The notes under the pieces are model-generated. The model made no database searches. It saw only the letters and a program-made list of their open reading frames with translations, and was not told the origin of the DNA. A program made the translations under genes and the position numbers. This document shows, one piece after another, positions 29,948-40,100 of a stretch of DNA of 64,000 nt. This stretch comes from Kiloniellaceae bacterium. Lineage in GTDB: Bacteria > Pseudomonadota > Alphaproteobacteria > Kiloniellales > J153. The stretch's first letter is position 1; each line of letters begins with the position of its first letter. The DNA lies in NCBI GenBank assembly GCA_021776175.1, contig JAJFGJ010000024.1, forward strand, positions 1-64,000, read 5' to 3'.

Positions 29948-30215
29948 CTATCGCTCACGGTCATATCCGGCAGCCGTGAAGTTTCATGACATTCGACATG
30001 GGTGATGCCTATTGCAATGGCTTACCAGAGGTCGTTGCCGGTTCGTGCGGCGGTCTTCTTGAGAAATGCCCTACGCTTCGAGAAGGCCATCTCGATGAGA
30101 CTGAATTAGGGGTTGGTAGGGCGGTAGGAAGCGTGTTTTGGTGCCGGCGGATTCGATAGCGTGACACTCGGGCGGGGATTTGTGGGCGGACAGATCCTGA
30201 CAGATATGTGGGAAT
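29948..30215 (-). pseudogene. IS630-family transposase remnant (C-terminal part, frameshifted)
   Basis: Minus-strand reading gives DLSAHKSP, ESAGTKTRFLPPY, then in another frame SLIEMAFSKRRAFLKKTAAR, a stop after GNDLW, and near the end GYDRER-stop. These match in order the IS630 DDE region (NLSAHK, LPPYSPDLNPIE, FAKLK, C-terminal Y-F-x-H-x-GY). At least two frameshifts and an internal stop show it is dead. The N-terminal two thirds are missing. Confidence 0.72.
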
Positions 30216-30385
30216 CAATTGTCCGTTTCACACCCTCTGGACGGCGGAGAAAAAGTAACGGACGATATCAACGGCAGGATCAACAAATCCACCAATCTTT
30301 AACAACTGATGTAAATAGTAACGTGCTATCACAACCAAGTTGTATCCATCTCTTCCTTTCAAGGCAGTAAATCGATATTCCCCAG

Positions 30386-30907
30386 ATGACATTTGTAACT
30401 CGACCTGATGACAGTCGAATACCGCGCCGGGTCATGGCCGTTGCCTCGGGGGGCGGACATTGGGTTCAACTTTACAGAATCCGGCCGGCTTGGGACGGTT
30501 GCGATGTGTCCTATGTCACGACGGAACCTGGGTACCGCGACGAAGTCACGGCGGACGCGCGCGAGCGCGGCCAGTCGCCCCCGGCCTATTACGTGGTGAC
30601 CGAAGCAAATCGTTGGCAAAAACTCCGGCTGCTGCGTCAACTATGCCAGATTATGTGGATCGTCATACGCACGAGGCCCGATACCGTCATCACAACCGGC
30701 GCCGCGCCCGGCTATTTCGCGACCCGAGTCGCCAAGCTGATAGGTGCGAAAACGGCCTGGATCGACAGTATCGCCAATGCGCAAGAACTTTCTCTGTCCG
30801 GCCTGCGCGCCGGACGCCACGTCGATCTCTGGCTGACCCAATGGGAGCATCTCGCCGGCACCGAACGCCGGACAGACAGTCCGCGGTATTGTGGGTCGGT
30901 GCTGTGA
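30386..30907 (+). CDS. Alg14-like glycosyltransferase membrane subunit (PssD/EpsE type)
   Basis: This 173-residue protein has VMAVASGGGHWVQLYRIRPA near its start and VITTGAAPGYFATRVAKLIG and WIDSIANAQELSLSG, which are Alg14/PssD motifs. It should anchor the catalytic Alg13-like partner to the membrane and bind the lipid acceptor. The ATG at 30434 (MAVASGGGHW) is an alternative start that matches family N-termini better. Its TGA overlaps the GTG start of the next gene, so the two halves are coupled. Confidence 0.87.
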   Translation: MTFVTRPDDSRIPRRVMAVASGGGHWVQLYRIRPAWDGCDVSYVTTEPGYRDEVTADARERGQSPPAYYVVTEANRWQKLRLLRQLCQIMWIVIRTRPDTVITTGAAPGYFATRVAKLIGAKTAWIDSIANAQELSLSGLRAGRHVDLWLTQWEHLAGTERRTDSPRYCGSVL

Positions 30908-31401
30908 TCTTCCTAACCGTCGGAACGCAATTGCCATTCGACCGTCTCGTAAAAGCGGTTGACGAGTGGTGCGGCGCGCGAGGACTTGGGGACGTCTTCG
31001 GCCAGATCGCCGATCCTGGCCCGAGGGGATACCGGCCGAAGAATTTCGAATGGGTGGCCCATTTGCCGCCGGTAAAATATCAAGAAGCTTTTGCTGCCGC
31101 GGATTTAATCGTGGCGCACGCCGGAATGGGATCGATCATCACGGCAATGACTTTGTCGAAACCGATCCTGATTCTGCCGCGCCGCAGCCATCTGCATGAG
31201 CATCGCAACGATCATCAATTCGCCACGGTGAGTCATCTGAAAACGAAACCAGGTGTCGTAGCCGCGTTGACGGAGGACGATCTGAACCGAGAGCTCGACC
31301 GTTTAGCGACCGTGAAGCAAGATATGCGGATGGAAAAGATTGAGCCGTTTGCGGAACGCCGGCTCATAGAAGTCGTTCGAGACCTAATTTTGGGGGGCTA
31401 A
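30904..31401 (+). CDS. Alg13-like glycosyltransferase catalytic subunit (PssE type)
   Basis: A 165-residue GT28 C-terminal-type domain. The GTG at 30904 starts MIFLTVGTQLPFDRLVKAVD, the exact family N-terminus; the open frame upstream is the Alg14 gene in another frame. AAADLIVAHAGMGSIITAMTLSKPILILPRRSHLHEHRNDHQ is the UDP-sugar binding region. Together with the previous gene it makes a split GT-B enzyme adding one sugar to the lipid-linked unit. It is convergent with the exosortase gene. Confidence 0.9.
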   Translation: MIFLTVGTQLPFDRLVKAVDEWCGARGLGDVFGQIADPGPRGYRPKNFEWVAHLPPVKYQEAFAAADLIVAHAGMGSIITAMTLSKPILILPRRSHLHEHRNDHQFATVSHLKTKPGVVAALTEDDLNRELDRLATVKQDMRMEKIEPFAERRLIEVVRDLILGG

Positions 31402-31484
31402 GGTCGGCGCGATGCGCGACGAGAAGCCATGAGCGCGCCCGAGTTCGGGCGTTCCCCATGTCCCCGGTACTACGCCAGGGCGTA

Positions 31485-33080
31485 TTAAACGGATTTGCCC
31501 GGCAAGAAAACCGGCAAGACCGGGTAAACCGCGTTTAGAAACTCTTCGAGTCGGCGGTCCGCCGCCGCTTCCCCTTCGTTTTCGGTTATCGGTGTTATAA
31601 GGCGAACAATGGACCCGTCGGTGCGGCCGCGCATCAGGCCGTCCTCAAGAATCCGCCACTTAACCTCGTACTGGTTCGTGAGTTGGCGCCCGCGTTGCTC
31701 GAACCAGTAGTAAACCAATTGGCGGGTTATACCCTTTCGAATAATCGCACGATTGACGGTCAATTTGCCCGCCAGACCATTCACCAGATCGATCTTGAAT
31801 GATTCTAAGACACCGACCTCCCATCCGGCGCCCGGGATACAAACTTCGGGCGAGTGTATGGCGCGCCCTTCGGTCTGTGTCTCGTAAAAGGCGATGAAGA
31901 GATTGACGGGTGCCGCACGGTCTTGGTTCTCGAAATCCACTTGCAGGTAATCGTCGGCCGCGAGAATCTCGGCGATGTCCCACGGCAAGGTATTCCGCTG
32001 GCCGCGCCAGCCATCCACGGAAGAGGGAAAGGTCGCGAAGGTCTGGCGCGGCGGCAGTTCCGCGCGTGCGTCCGGTTTGAGTTGTATGAACAAGGCGCCG
32101 AGAAGGAAAATTCCAGCGGTTAGCGCGAGAGCCCGACAGTCCCCGCGTTCAACGATCGAACCGGGGCGGCGCGTCATCGCGTGTAGCTGCAAATCGAGCG
32201 TATCGCGGAGCGTCGCGCGGGAGCCGGTCACGCGAAGCAAGACGAAAGCCTCAGCGAAGAGGATCGCGATACAGGCCATGAAGATGACCCAGCCCTCGAA
32301 GGAATGCAGGAATCCTTCGCCGCTCTCAATGCCGTAACGCTCGACCAGCAACCCGATAACCGCTATTCGGAAACTGTTCATGCCGATGGTGATGGGGATC
32401 GTGGACAGGAACAGGAACAGCTTGTGCCAGCGAGGCCCATTGTAAAGCACCGCGAAAAGAAAACCGAAACTCATGAGCGGGAAAAGGTAACGAAGGCCGC
32501 TGCAAGCCTCGACGACCTGAAGCTTATATACGCCGAGGTCGATCACGTTGCCTTCAAGAAAGACGGAGATATCCGCCATGCGGATGAGAGCGACGCCAAG
32601 CTGCGAAGACAGGAGTTGCAGGCCGGTCGAAAGTTTAAGGTAGATAACCTGGGGAACCGGCACCATGAACGCCAGGTAAACCAGCGGCACCCACAGAAGC
32701 AGCGTGGAGCGGAAGCCAAGGAGAGCGACCGACACGGCGACCGCGGATAGAAGAAACCCATATTGCGCGATGTCCGCGATGTCGCTCAGGGCTCCGACCA
32801 GTCCAAAGGCGACCGCGAGCAAGGCGATAACAGGGCCCGTCCACCTCTTGGTGGGAGCGGCGTCTAAGGCATCGGGCAGGTTCCGCGCGAACAGGTAAGC
32901 GGCGACGAGGGGTATTATATATCCGTGGCTGTACTCCTCGCGCGACCAGGCCCGCAGCATATCGCTCAACCCGTTCCAATAAAGAAAGCCGATACCGGCA
33001 ATCGTGAACGCCATCGCGATAGAAATTAACGCGGGAAAATTCTTGCTGGCGCTACGCAGGTTGACGCTGGCCGGAGGCAT
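31485..33080 (-). CDS. Exosortase fused to EpsI domain (XrtD-like)
   Basis: The N-terminal half (about 20-300) has eight or so membrane helices and the exosortase triad: Cys in VVEACSGLRYLFPL (about 193), Arg in MNSFRIAVIG (about 234) and His in LHSFEGWVIF (about 259). The C-terminal half (about 320-531) is an EpsI/DUF3485 domain with HSPEVCIPGAGWEV. This single-chain form resembles the VPLPA-CTERM exosortase XrtD and its relatives. Exosortases cleave and sort proteins with a PEP-CTERM-like tail and occur with exopolysaccharide genes, as here. No protein in the window ends in such a tail. Confidence 0.9.
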   Translation of the reverse strand: MPPASVNLRSASKNFPALISIAMAFTIAGIGFLYWNGLSDMLRAWSREEYSHGYIIPLVAAYLFARNLPDALDAAPTKRWTGPVIALLAVAFGLVGALSDIADIAQYGFLLSAVAVSVALLGFRSTLLLWVPLVYLAFMVPVPQVIYLKLSTGLQLLSSQLGVALIRMADISVFLEGNVIDLGVYKLQVVEACSGLRYLFPLMSFGFLFAVLYNGPRWHKLFLFLSTIPITIGMNSFRIAVIGLLVERYGIESGEGFLHSFEGWVIFMACIAILFAEAFVLLRVTGSRATLRDTLDLQLHAMTRRPGSIVERGDCRALALTAGIFLLGALFIQLKPDARAELPPRQTFATFPSSVDGWRGQRNTLPWDIAEILAADDYLQVDFENQDRAAPVNLFIAFYETQTEGRAIHSPEVCIPGAGWEVGVLESFKIDLVNGLAGKLTVNRAIIRKGITRQLVYYWFEQRGRQLTNQYEVKWRILEDGLMRGRTDGSIVRLITPITENEGEAAADRRLEEFLNAVYPVLPVFLPGKSV

Positions 33081-33259
33081 GGCTGTCCCAATGAGTCGTA
33101 CAATAATCTGGCCGCTTCACTTTAGTATATTTGGCCCTAATGAGCTACTCCGCAGTTATTAATCAATCGCCGGCTCTCTATATACGCCGTTCGATTAGGT
33201 TAAGTTCTCTAGACAGCCGGCCGCGGCTGGTATTGCATTGAGGCGTTCCCCCTGGGGCG

Positions 33260-34069
33260 CTACCCCCGTACCACCATGCGGCGGAAGTTGTCCATGGAGG
33301 CCCAGTGCCAATGGACGGCGGCGACCCATCCCTGTTTGCGCCAGGCAAGGAACTCCTCGTCCGGCAAGGCATTGAATTTGGCCTCGTCGATAATGCGCAG
33401 GCCGGTCAAGAGCTGTTGCTGGCCCTTCGGCAGGTCGAGGCGGATTTCCTTGGTCTCCAGAAGGCCATGCTTGGCGATCGCATCGACAAAGGCTTGCGTC
33501 AGCGGCGCTTGCTGTTGAAAGGCGCCGCAGAATTCCAGCACCTTCTTGACCCGCTCGCTGGGCGCGCCATCGACGAACAGGGGCTCGGCCTCCGGTTCGT
33601 CCGCCATGTCGACCAGCATGTCGCTTTCCCGGTCCAGATACAGGATCGGCTCATCCGGCTTGGCCCCCTGACCGATCACGAAGGGGTAGCGGCGCACATA
33701 GGCGGGCACATAGGCGCCCTCGGTCCATTTTCCCTGGGCGTCGACAAAGAGGTTCGCGCCCTCCCGGTAGCCCAGGACCGCGAGCGGCATGGCCACCTCG
33801 TCGTCCGAGAACACAACGGGATAGTGGGCGGCCGCGAAACGGAACTCCTGCATGTGCACGGCCACGGCATGGGCCTTGGCGGCGAAGCTGTAATTGCCCT
33901 CCTGGCGCAGGCCCTTGCCGCCGAAAGACTTCTCATGCACCGGTACCGGCGCGCTGTAGAACAGCGGCAGCGGCTGTTGAGCCGGTGCGCCCTTGGGATC
34001 CGGCGCTTGGCCCGGCGCCGCGCTGGGGCTCGTGCCGTTCCCGTTTTGGCTTTTCATCTTGTCCGTCAT
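33260..34069 (-). CDS. SapC family protein
   Basis: A 269-residue protein matching the SapC family (PF07277): LPLFYSAPVPVHEKSF, FAAAHYPVVFSDDE, YVPAYVRRYPFVI and the conserved C-terminal WASMDNFRRMV. The ATG at 34069 has GAGGGG upstream and is preferred over a GTG at 34114. The N-terminus is rich in P, A and G. Family function is not settled; it was named from an S-layer/peptide context in Campylobacter and is frequent beside RTX protein genes. It lies 106 bp downstream of the giant adhesin gene on the same strand. Confidence 0.87.
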   Translation of the reverse strand: MTDKMKSQNGNGTSPSAAPGQAPDPKGAPAQQPLPLFYSAPVPVHEKSFGGKGLRQEGNYSFAAKAHAVAVHMQEFRFAAAHYPVVFSDDEVAMPLAVLGYREGANLFVDAQGKWTEGAYVPAYVRRYPFVIGQGAKPDEPILYLDRESDMLVDMADEPEAEPLFVDGAPSERVKKVLEFCGAFQQQAPLTQAFVDAIAKHGLLETKEIRLDLPKGQQQLLTGLRIIDEAKFNALPDEEFLAWRKQGWVAAVHWHWASMDNFRRMVVRG

Positions 34070-34175
34070 GGTCTCAATCGCCCCTCGCCGCGTTAAAATG
34101 TTGGTGCCAAGCACGCAAGATGACCCGCCCGCGCCGCCGGATCAAGCAAAGCGGGTCTAAATCGGAGAAGAGACG

Positions 34176-37100
34176 CTATACGATGGCCGTGAAATCGGCT
34201 TCGTCGAGCAGGCTCGGGTTGATGCCGTCCACGAGCACCAGGACCGCGCCGGACGCGGGAACGGAGACGACCGAACTCCCGAAACCATCGTCGGCGATGG
34301 TCAGATCGGCGAAACTGAGCCCCCCCGTCAGGCCGATCATATCCACGCCATCCACGAAATCGGTGATGACGTCGGCGAGACTGATCGCGGTCCCGCCGTC
34401 GCCCGGGCTAAACACGAAGGTGTCCGCGCCGGGCCCGCCGGTCAGCGTGTCGGCCTGTGCCCCGCCCCGCAGAACGTCATTGCCGAAACCGCCGATCAGC
34501 GTGTCATCGCCCAAGCCGCCGAGCAGGGTGTCGTTGCCAAAGCCGCCATTCAAGGTATCGGTGTTGTCGCCGCCTCGCAGGGTGTCGTCACCGCGCCCGC
34601 CGCGCAGGTCGTCAATGCCGGCCAAGCCATCGATGGTGTCGCCACCGGTGAGACCGAAGATGAGGTCGCCGCCCGCCGTGCCGGTCAAGGCGGCGTCGGC
34701 CCCGGAGGTCCCGAATATCCCGGCCTCCACCTCCGCGATACTGCCCACGAAGTCGTCGAAGATCAGGGTCTCGACGTTCATGAGGGTATCGGTGCCTAGG
34801 CTGCCGATATTATCGACAACCGTGGAGACGCCGGAAAGGGTCGTGACCGAAAAGTCGTTGACGCTACCGGCGAAGAAGGCCCGGTCGCCCCCGCCGCCGC
34901 CACCGTCGATGATGTCGTTACCCAGCCCGCCCGTAAGGCGGTCGTTACCGCCGAGTCCCTCGAGAAAGTTGTTCTGATCGTCGCCGATGAGGACATCGTT
35001 GCCGTTGGAGCCGATGGCGTTCTCGATGTTAGCCAGTGAATCGGTGTCGAACGTCCTGGATAATCCTTGATGGTAGAGCGTGCCGTCGGCCGCGAAGGCG
35101 AGTCCGCTGCTGAAAACTCGCGCCTCGGCGCCGTCGAAAATCTCGCCCACCAGCGTCGCCTGACCGGTCGCCGCGTTTATCGTGAACAGCTGCGTGGGCC
35201 GCGGGTCCACACCCGAAATATTCGATCCGCCGCGCACGCCATAGAGCACCCCGGAGACCGGCTGGATCGCGAGATCCCCGATTACCAGTTGCTCGCCGGT
35301 CACGCTGTCGGTTATCGGCGCGATCACGGTACCTGCGCCGCTTGCCGGGTCGATGGTCAGAAGAAAGCTGACCGTCGGATCGCGGCTAGTGACCGTGGAG
35401 GCGAAGATCGTGCCGGCGGCGTTGGCCGCGACGCCGGAAAGGCCGTCCGGCACGCCGGTCAAGCCGACCACGAATGAACCGGCCCCCAGGACCGGGCTTC
35501 CGGGAGTCGTCTCGTCGAGATCGATCTTGACGAGTTGGCTTCCGGTCGTACGTCCGGTCACACCGAAAAGCTCGAATACTCCGCCGTCATTTCGGAACTC
35601 TAGGTCGGAAATCCCGCCCACGCCCGCGTCGCCCAGGGAAGTGATCGCACCGGTCGCTGGATCGATCGCGAGGATTTCGCTGGAACCGCCGCCTGGCGAC
35701 GTATAAATGGTTCCCGTGACTGGGTGAACCGCCATGGCATCGCCGAAACCGCCGACGGAACTGATCACGGAGGTAACATCGCCCGTGGCGGGGTCGAGAA
35801 TTTCCAGGGTATTCGTCGAGACGTTACGCACGTCCGCGGTGCCGCTCGAAAGATCGATCTTGACCCGGTCCCCGCCCGAATAATTCACGGTATCGATGCC
35901 GGCGCCGCCGTCGATGGCATCGGCGCCCGCGCTGCCGTTGATGATATCGGGGCCGCCGAGTGCGAAGATAAGATCGGCGCCGCCGGTGCCGGACAGGATG
36001 TCGGTGCCGGCCGTTCCGGTTATCGGCGCCAGCGCCGCGCCCACGCTTACCGTTAAGTCGTCGAAAACCAGTTCCTCGATGTTGGTCAGCGTATCGGTGC
36101 CCTGGTCGTCGCCGTCCGCGAGATTCTGGTCCGTGACCGTGACCGCGCCGGTGGCGTCTTGGGAAACCGAGAAGTCGATGGCATTTCCGGCGAAGACCGC
36201 ACGGTCCGCGCCGCCCGTGCCGCCGTCGAGGGTGTCGTCGCCCTGGCCGCCGCTAAGGGTATCGTCGCCGGCGAGGCCGAAGATGACATCGCCACCCACC
36301 GTGCCGGCCAAGGCGGGGTTGTCGCCGGGGGTTCCGAAGATCGCGGCATCGAACTCGGCGAAGGTACCCGTGAAGTCGTCGAATGACAGGACCTCGACGC
36401 CGGTGAGGGTGTCGCTGCCCTGATCGCCGTCGGCGGCGTTGGTGTCGGTGACAATAGTCCCGCCGGCCAGGATCGAGAACTCGCTGACGCTGCCGACGAA
36501 GACCGCCGTATCGTTGCCCGCGCCGCCGAAGATGAGATCGTCGCCCAGGCCGCCGGTGAAGCTATCGTCGCCGCCGTTGCCGCGCAGGTCGTCGTCGCCC
36601 AGGCCGCCCGCATAGATGTCGTCGAGATCGCTGCCGAGGAAGAAGGCCCGGTTGCCGGCCGTGATCGGCGCGTCGGCGGTGAAGATGAGGTCGGTGCCGG
36701 TAATCCCGACTTGGAAATCGTCGAAGGAGAAGCCGGCCGCAACCCCCGCCATGGCGAGCGAGAGCCTGGAGGGGTCGAGGGTTGCGCCGCCGGCGGCGCT
36801 CAGGATCGTGATCCCGTCGCCCGCTAGCGGCTGATAGCCGCCGATCAGGGAGAACTCGACCTGCGCGCCTTGCAGGTCGGCGGCGCCGGAAACCAGGATC
36901 AGGTCCGACGCCCCCGCGCCCGTGCCGCCAAGCTCGACCTCAAGGGCGCCGCTCACGGCGGTCAAATCGCCGCCGATGTTGAGTGTGCCGGCGGAGAAAC
37001 CGGCCGCGATGGCGCCGCCGTCGAGCATTGTCGCCGTGGCGTTCAGATCGCCGGTCCCGCCCAGGGTGCCGTCGGTGCCGATGAAGACCTGCCCGGCATT

Positions 37101-40100
37101 GACCTGCCCAAAGGCGCCGATGGTCAGCGTCCCCGTGCCGCCGGTGCCCGCGCCCGTGGGCGCGACGGCGGCGAAGTCGAAATCGCTGGCAATAACGAGC
37201 TGAGCCCCGGCATTGAATATCGCGACCCCGGCGGCGGCGGCCTCGCCGACAATAAGCGTGCCGACCGACCCGGCCTCGCGGCCGATGGTGCTGATCCCAT
37301 TGGGATCGTTGGAGACGACCGCGCGGTCGAGGATGCTCAGGCTGCCGTGCCCCTGGCGACCAACATCGAGAGACCCGCCCCAGTTGCCCGCCTGGCCTTG
37401 CAGCGTGACCGCCGTGCCCAATCCGGTGACGATGGCGGTGCCTTCGGCCGTCAACGCGCCGCCGAGGTCGAAGTTCGGGCTTAAGCTGTCCGCGCCGCCG
37501 ATGATGTTAACGTTCGCGCCGCCGCTGACGGTCAAGAGACCGGTGCCGTTGCGTCCGACAAGAAGGAGGGCCGTGTTGCCCAAGATGGCGAGTTCGGATC
37601 CGGCGCCATCGATCAGAACCGTGCCGTCGCCACCGATGTCGTTCGGACCGCCGCCGATGTTCATGCCGGGGAAGTCGCCGGCCTCGCCGTCGATCAGCAC
37701 CCGCGCGCCGCCCAGGATGCTGAGCGCACCGGTACCGTTCAGGCCGACATTGAAGAACGCCGCCTGCTGGCCGGCCGCGCCGCCACTGAGCAGGATTTCC
37801 GAGCGCGTGCCCAGGGGGTCGGCGGAACCGTCCACGATTATCACGCCGTTGGCGTTGGCCTCTTGACCGACGTTGATGTTCGCGTTGTCCTGGTTCGCGC
37901 CGCTCTCGACGATCAGCTTGCCGCCGGTCTCGATTTCCAACCGGCCCTGCCCCACAAGGGCATCGGTCCCGCCCTGGTCGCTGTTTCCGCGCGAGACCTG
38001 GACCAGGGAGCCGTCGCCATCCAGGCTTATCTCGCCGCCATTGCGTATGATGACCGTGCCGTCGCCCGAGCGCCCAGCCTGGAAGAAAGGCCCGCCGTCG
38101 AAAGCCGTCGCGGGGCCGGTCTGGAATATCTCGACAGTTGCATTGTCAACGATGAGTGTGCCCTGGCTGCCCGGATTGCGCGCGATTTGTATGCCGGGCG
38201 CCGACTTGTCCGCCGCCGCCGTAACCTCGACATGGGCCTGGTTCAGGACCTCGATGCGCCCGATCTCGCCATCGTTGCGCCCGGCGCGTAGGAACGCACC
38301 CTCGTTGTCGAAGGGCGCGCCAAAGCTGCCGAAGTCGTTGGACAAGCGGACCAGGGTTCCCGGATCGGTAATGACGATGGTGCCGTCGCTGCCGCTGCCC
38401 GGCGCGACGGTGGGGTTGTCATTCAGGATGTCTCCGAACGAGCGTCCGGCCTGTAGATCGAAAGCCTCTAGCAGCGCTCCACCGGAAATGGTGAGCGTGC
38501 CCGTGCCGCCCTGAACACCGACATAGATGCTCTCGCCGACCGCCAAGGGGTCGCCGACCGCCAGCCTGGAACCCACACCGTCGAGCGCGACCGTACCGGT
38601 CGTGTTTGGTTGAGCGCCAACGTTCATGCTCAGCGCCGTGACCGAACCGCCATCCAGAATGTTTAGCGTGCCATTCGGCACGCCGGGCGCCAGGGCGCTC
38701 GCGCCATTGCCGACGATGAGCTGGTTGCCCACATTCAACTTCGAGCCATCGTCGCGCACCGTGACCGTGCCTGTGGACCCGGCCCCGTTGGCGATGAGAA
38801 GGCTGCCGGCGTTGTTGACCATGCCGCCGTGCTCGACAATCAGTTCGCCCGTGCCCTGCTGTCCAACGATCAGCGTGCTCAACCCCGTCACGTCCATCGC
38901 GCCGCCCGCGACCGTGACCCGGCCGTTCGAACCCGCCTGGTTACCGATAACAAGATCGGCCGTTTCCAGGAAGCCGTGGACGAACATCTCGCCGAGCCCG
39001 GTGCCCGTATCGCCGACGATGACGGAACTAAGGTTGATCGCATCCCCGATGCTGCCGATGAGCAAGGTGGCGGTGCCGGCGCCGCCCAGGCCCACGTTGA
39101 TAGAATCGGCGTCGATATCCCGGTTCAGGGCCAGGACGGAATTACCTTCGGCGGAGACGTTGATACTACGATGGACCGTAAGGTCGTTCCTAATAATGTC
39201 GCCGTTGATCGCCAGCAGGCTCTCGGTGCCGGCGGCGCTCGACACACTGATATCGCTGTCGGTCACGTCGGCGACGATAAGTTCGTCCGTGCCGCCGCCT
39301 CTAATAAGGGGAGCGCCGGTTATGCCGGTGGCATTGATCACCGTTTGCGTCGTCACGGTGGTGAATTGAACGGCCTCCGGAAGGACATCGAAGGAAACAT
39401 TCTGCCCGTGAACATCGAGCCCATCAGTCAGCGACTGGTTGATGGTGACGCTACTAAAGTCGAAACCCGCGCCCGCGATTACCGCGCCCGCCGCCAAGGC
39501 CACGGTATCGCCGAAGCGCGCGCCCCCGGCGCCGCTAATCCGGTTCAGGTTCACGATCGGCGCGGTCGCCCCGAAATTAGCCGTGCCAAAGACCGCCGTG
39601 CCATTACCGCCCTCGCCCAGGCGCAGGTTCAACACGCCCGTCGCGGTCTGTGTGTAGTTCCCGGCGATGGCGAAAATGCCGGGGCCCTGCCCCAGGTTGA
39701 CGATCCCATCGTTGGTCAGGGTGCCCGGCGCCGCCGCGCCCGGCAAATGGATCGACCCCTTGCCCAGATTGAGGGTCCCATTGGCGCCAATATTGATCGC
39801 CGAAGCCCGCAAGTTCACGGCCGTGGTGGAAGTGACAAATTCATCGGCATCCAGACCGTTCTGGATAGTCAAGGAACCCGCGCCGGCGCCGGTACCGATG
39901 TCAATGGTGTTGGCGACGCCCAACTCCGAAATACCGCTGACCAAAACAGAGCCGGTGACATCGGCATCGTCGGCGGCGACGGTCAGGTTGTTCGCTAGGT
40001 TCGCCGCTCCGCCGCCGAACAACTCCAGCCTGCCGCTGGTCGGAACCCCATCGGTGCCGAAGCCGGTGGCGGGGTCGACAAACCCGTTGCCGACCGTGAG

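Larger units (their letters stand above)
29714..30385. other. 672-bp intergenic region with mobile-element debris
   Basis: This holds a 66-bp palindromic element (29873-29938) and the eroded 3' part of an IS630-type transposase (29948-30215). The final 170 bp before the Alg14-like gene show no open frame. Confidence 0.6.

Noticed and set aside
30460..30903. N-terminal extension of the Alg13-like frame
   Set aside because: It runs through the Alg14-like gene in another frame. The GTG at 30904 gives the conserved Alg13 N-terminus.
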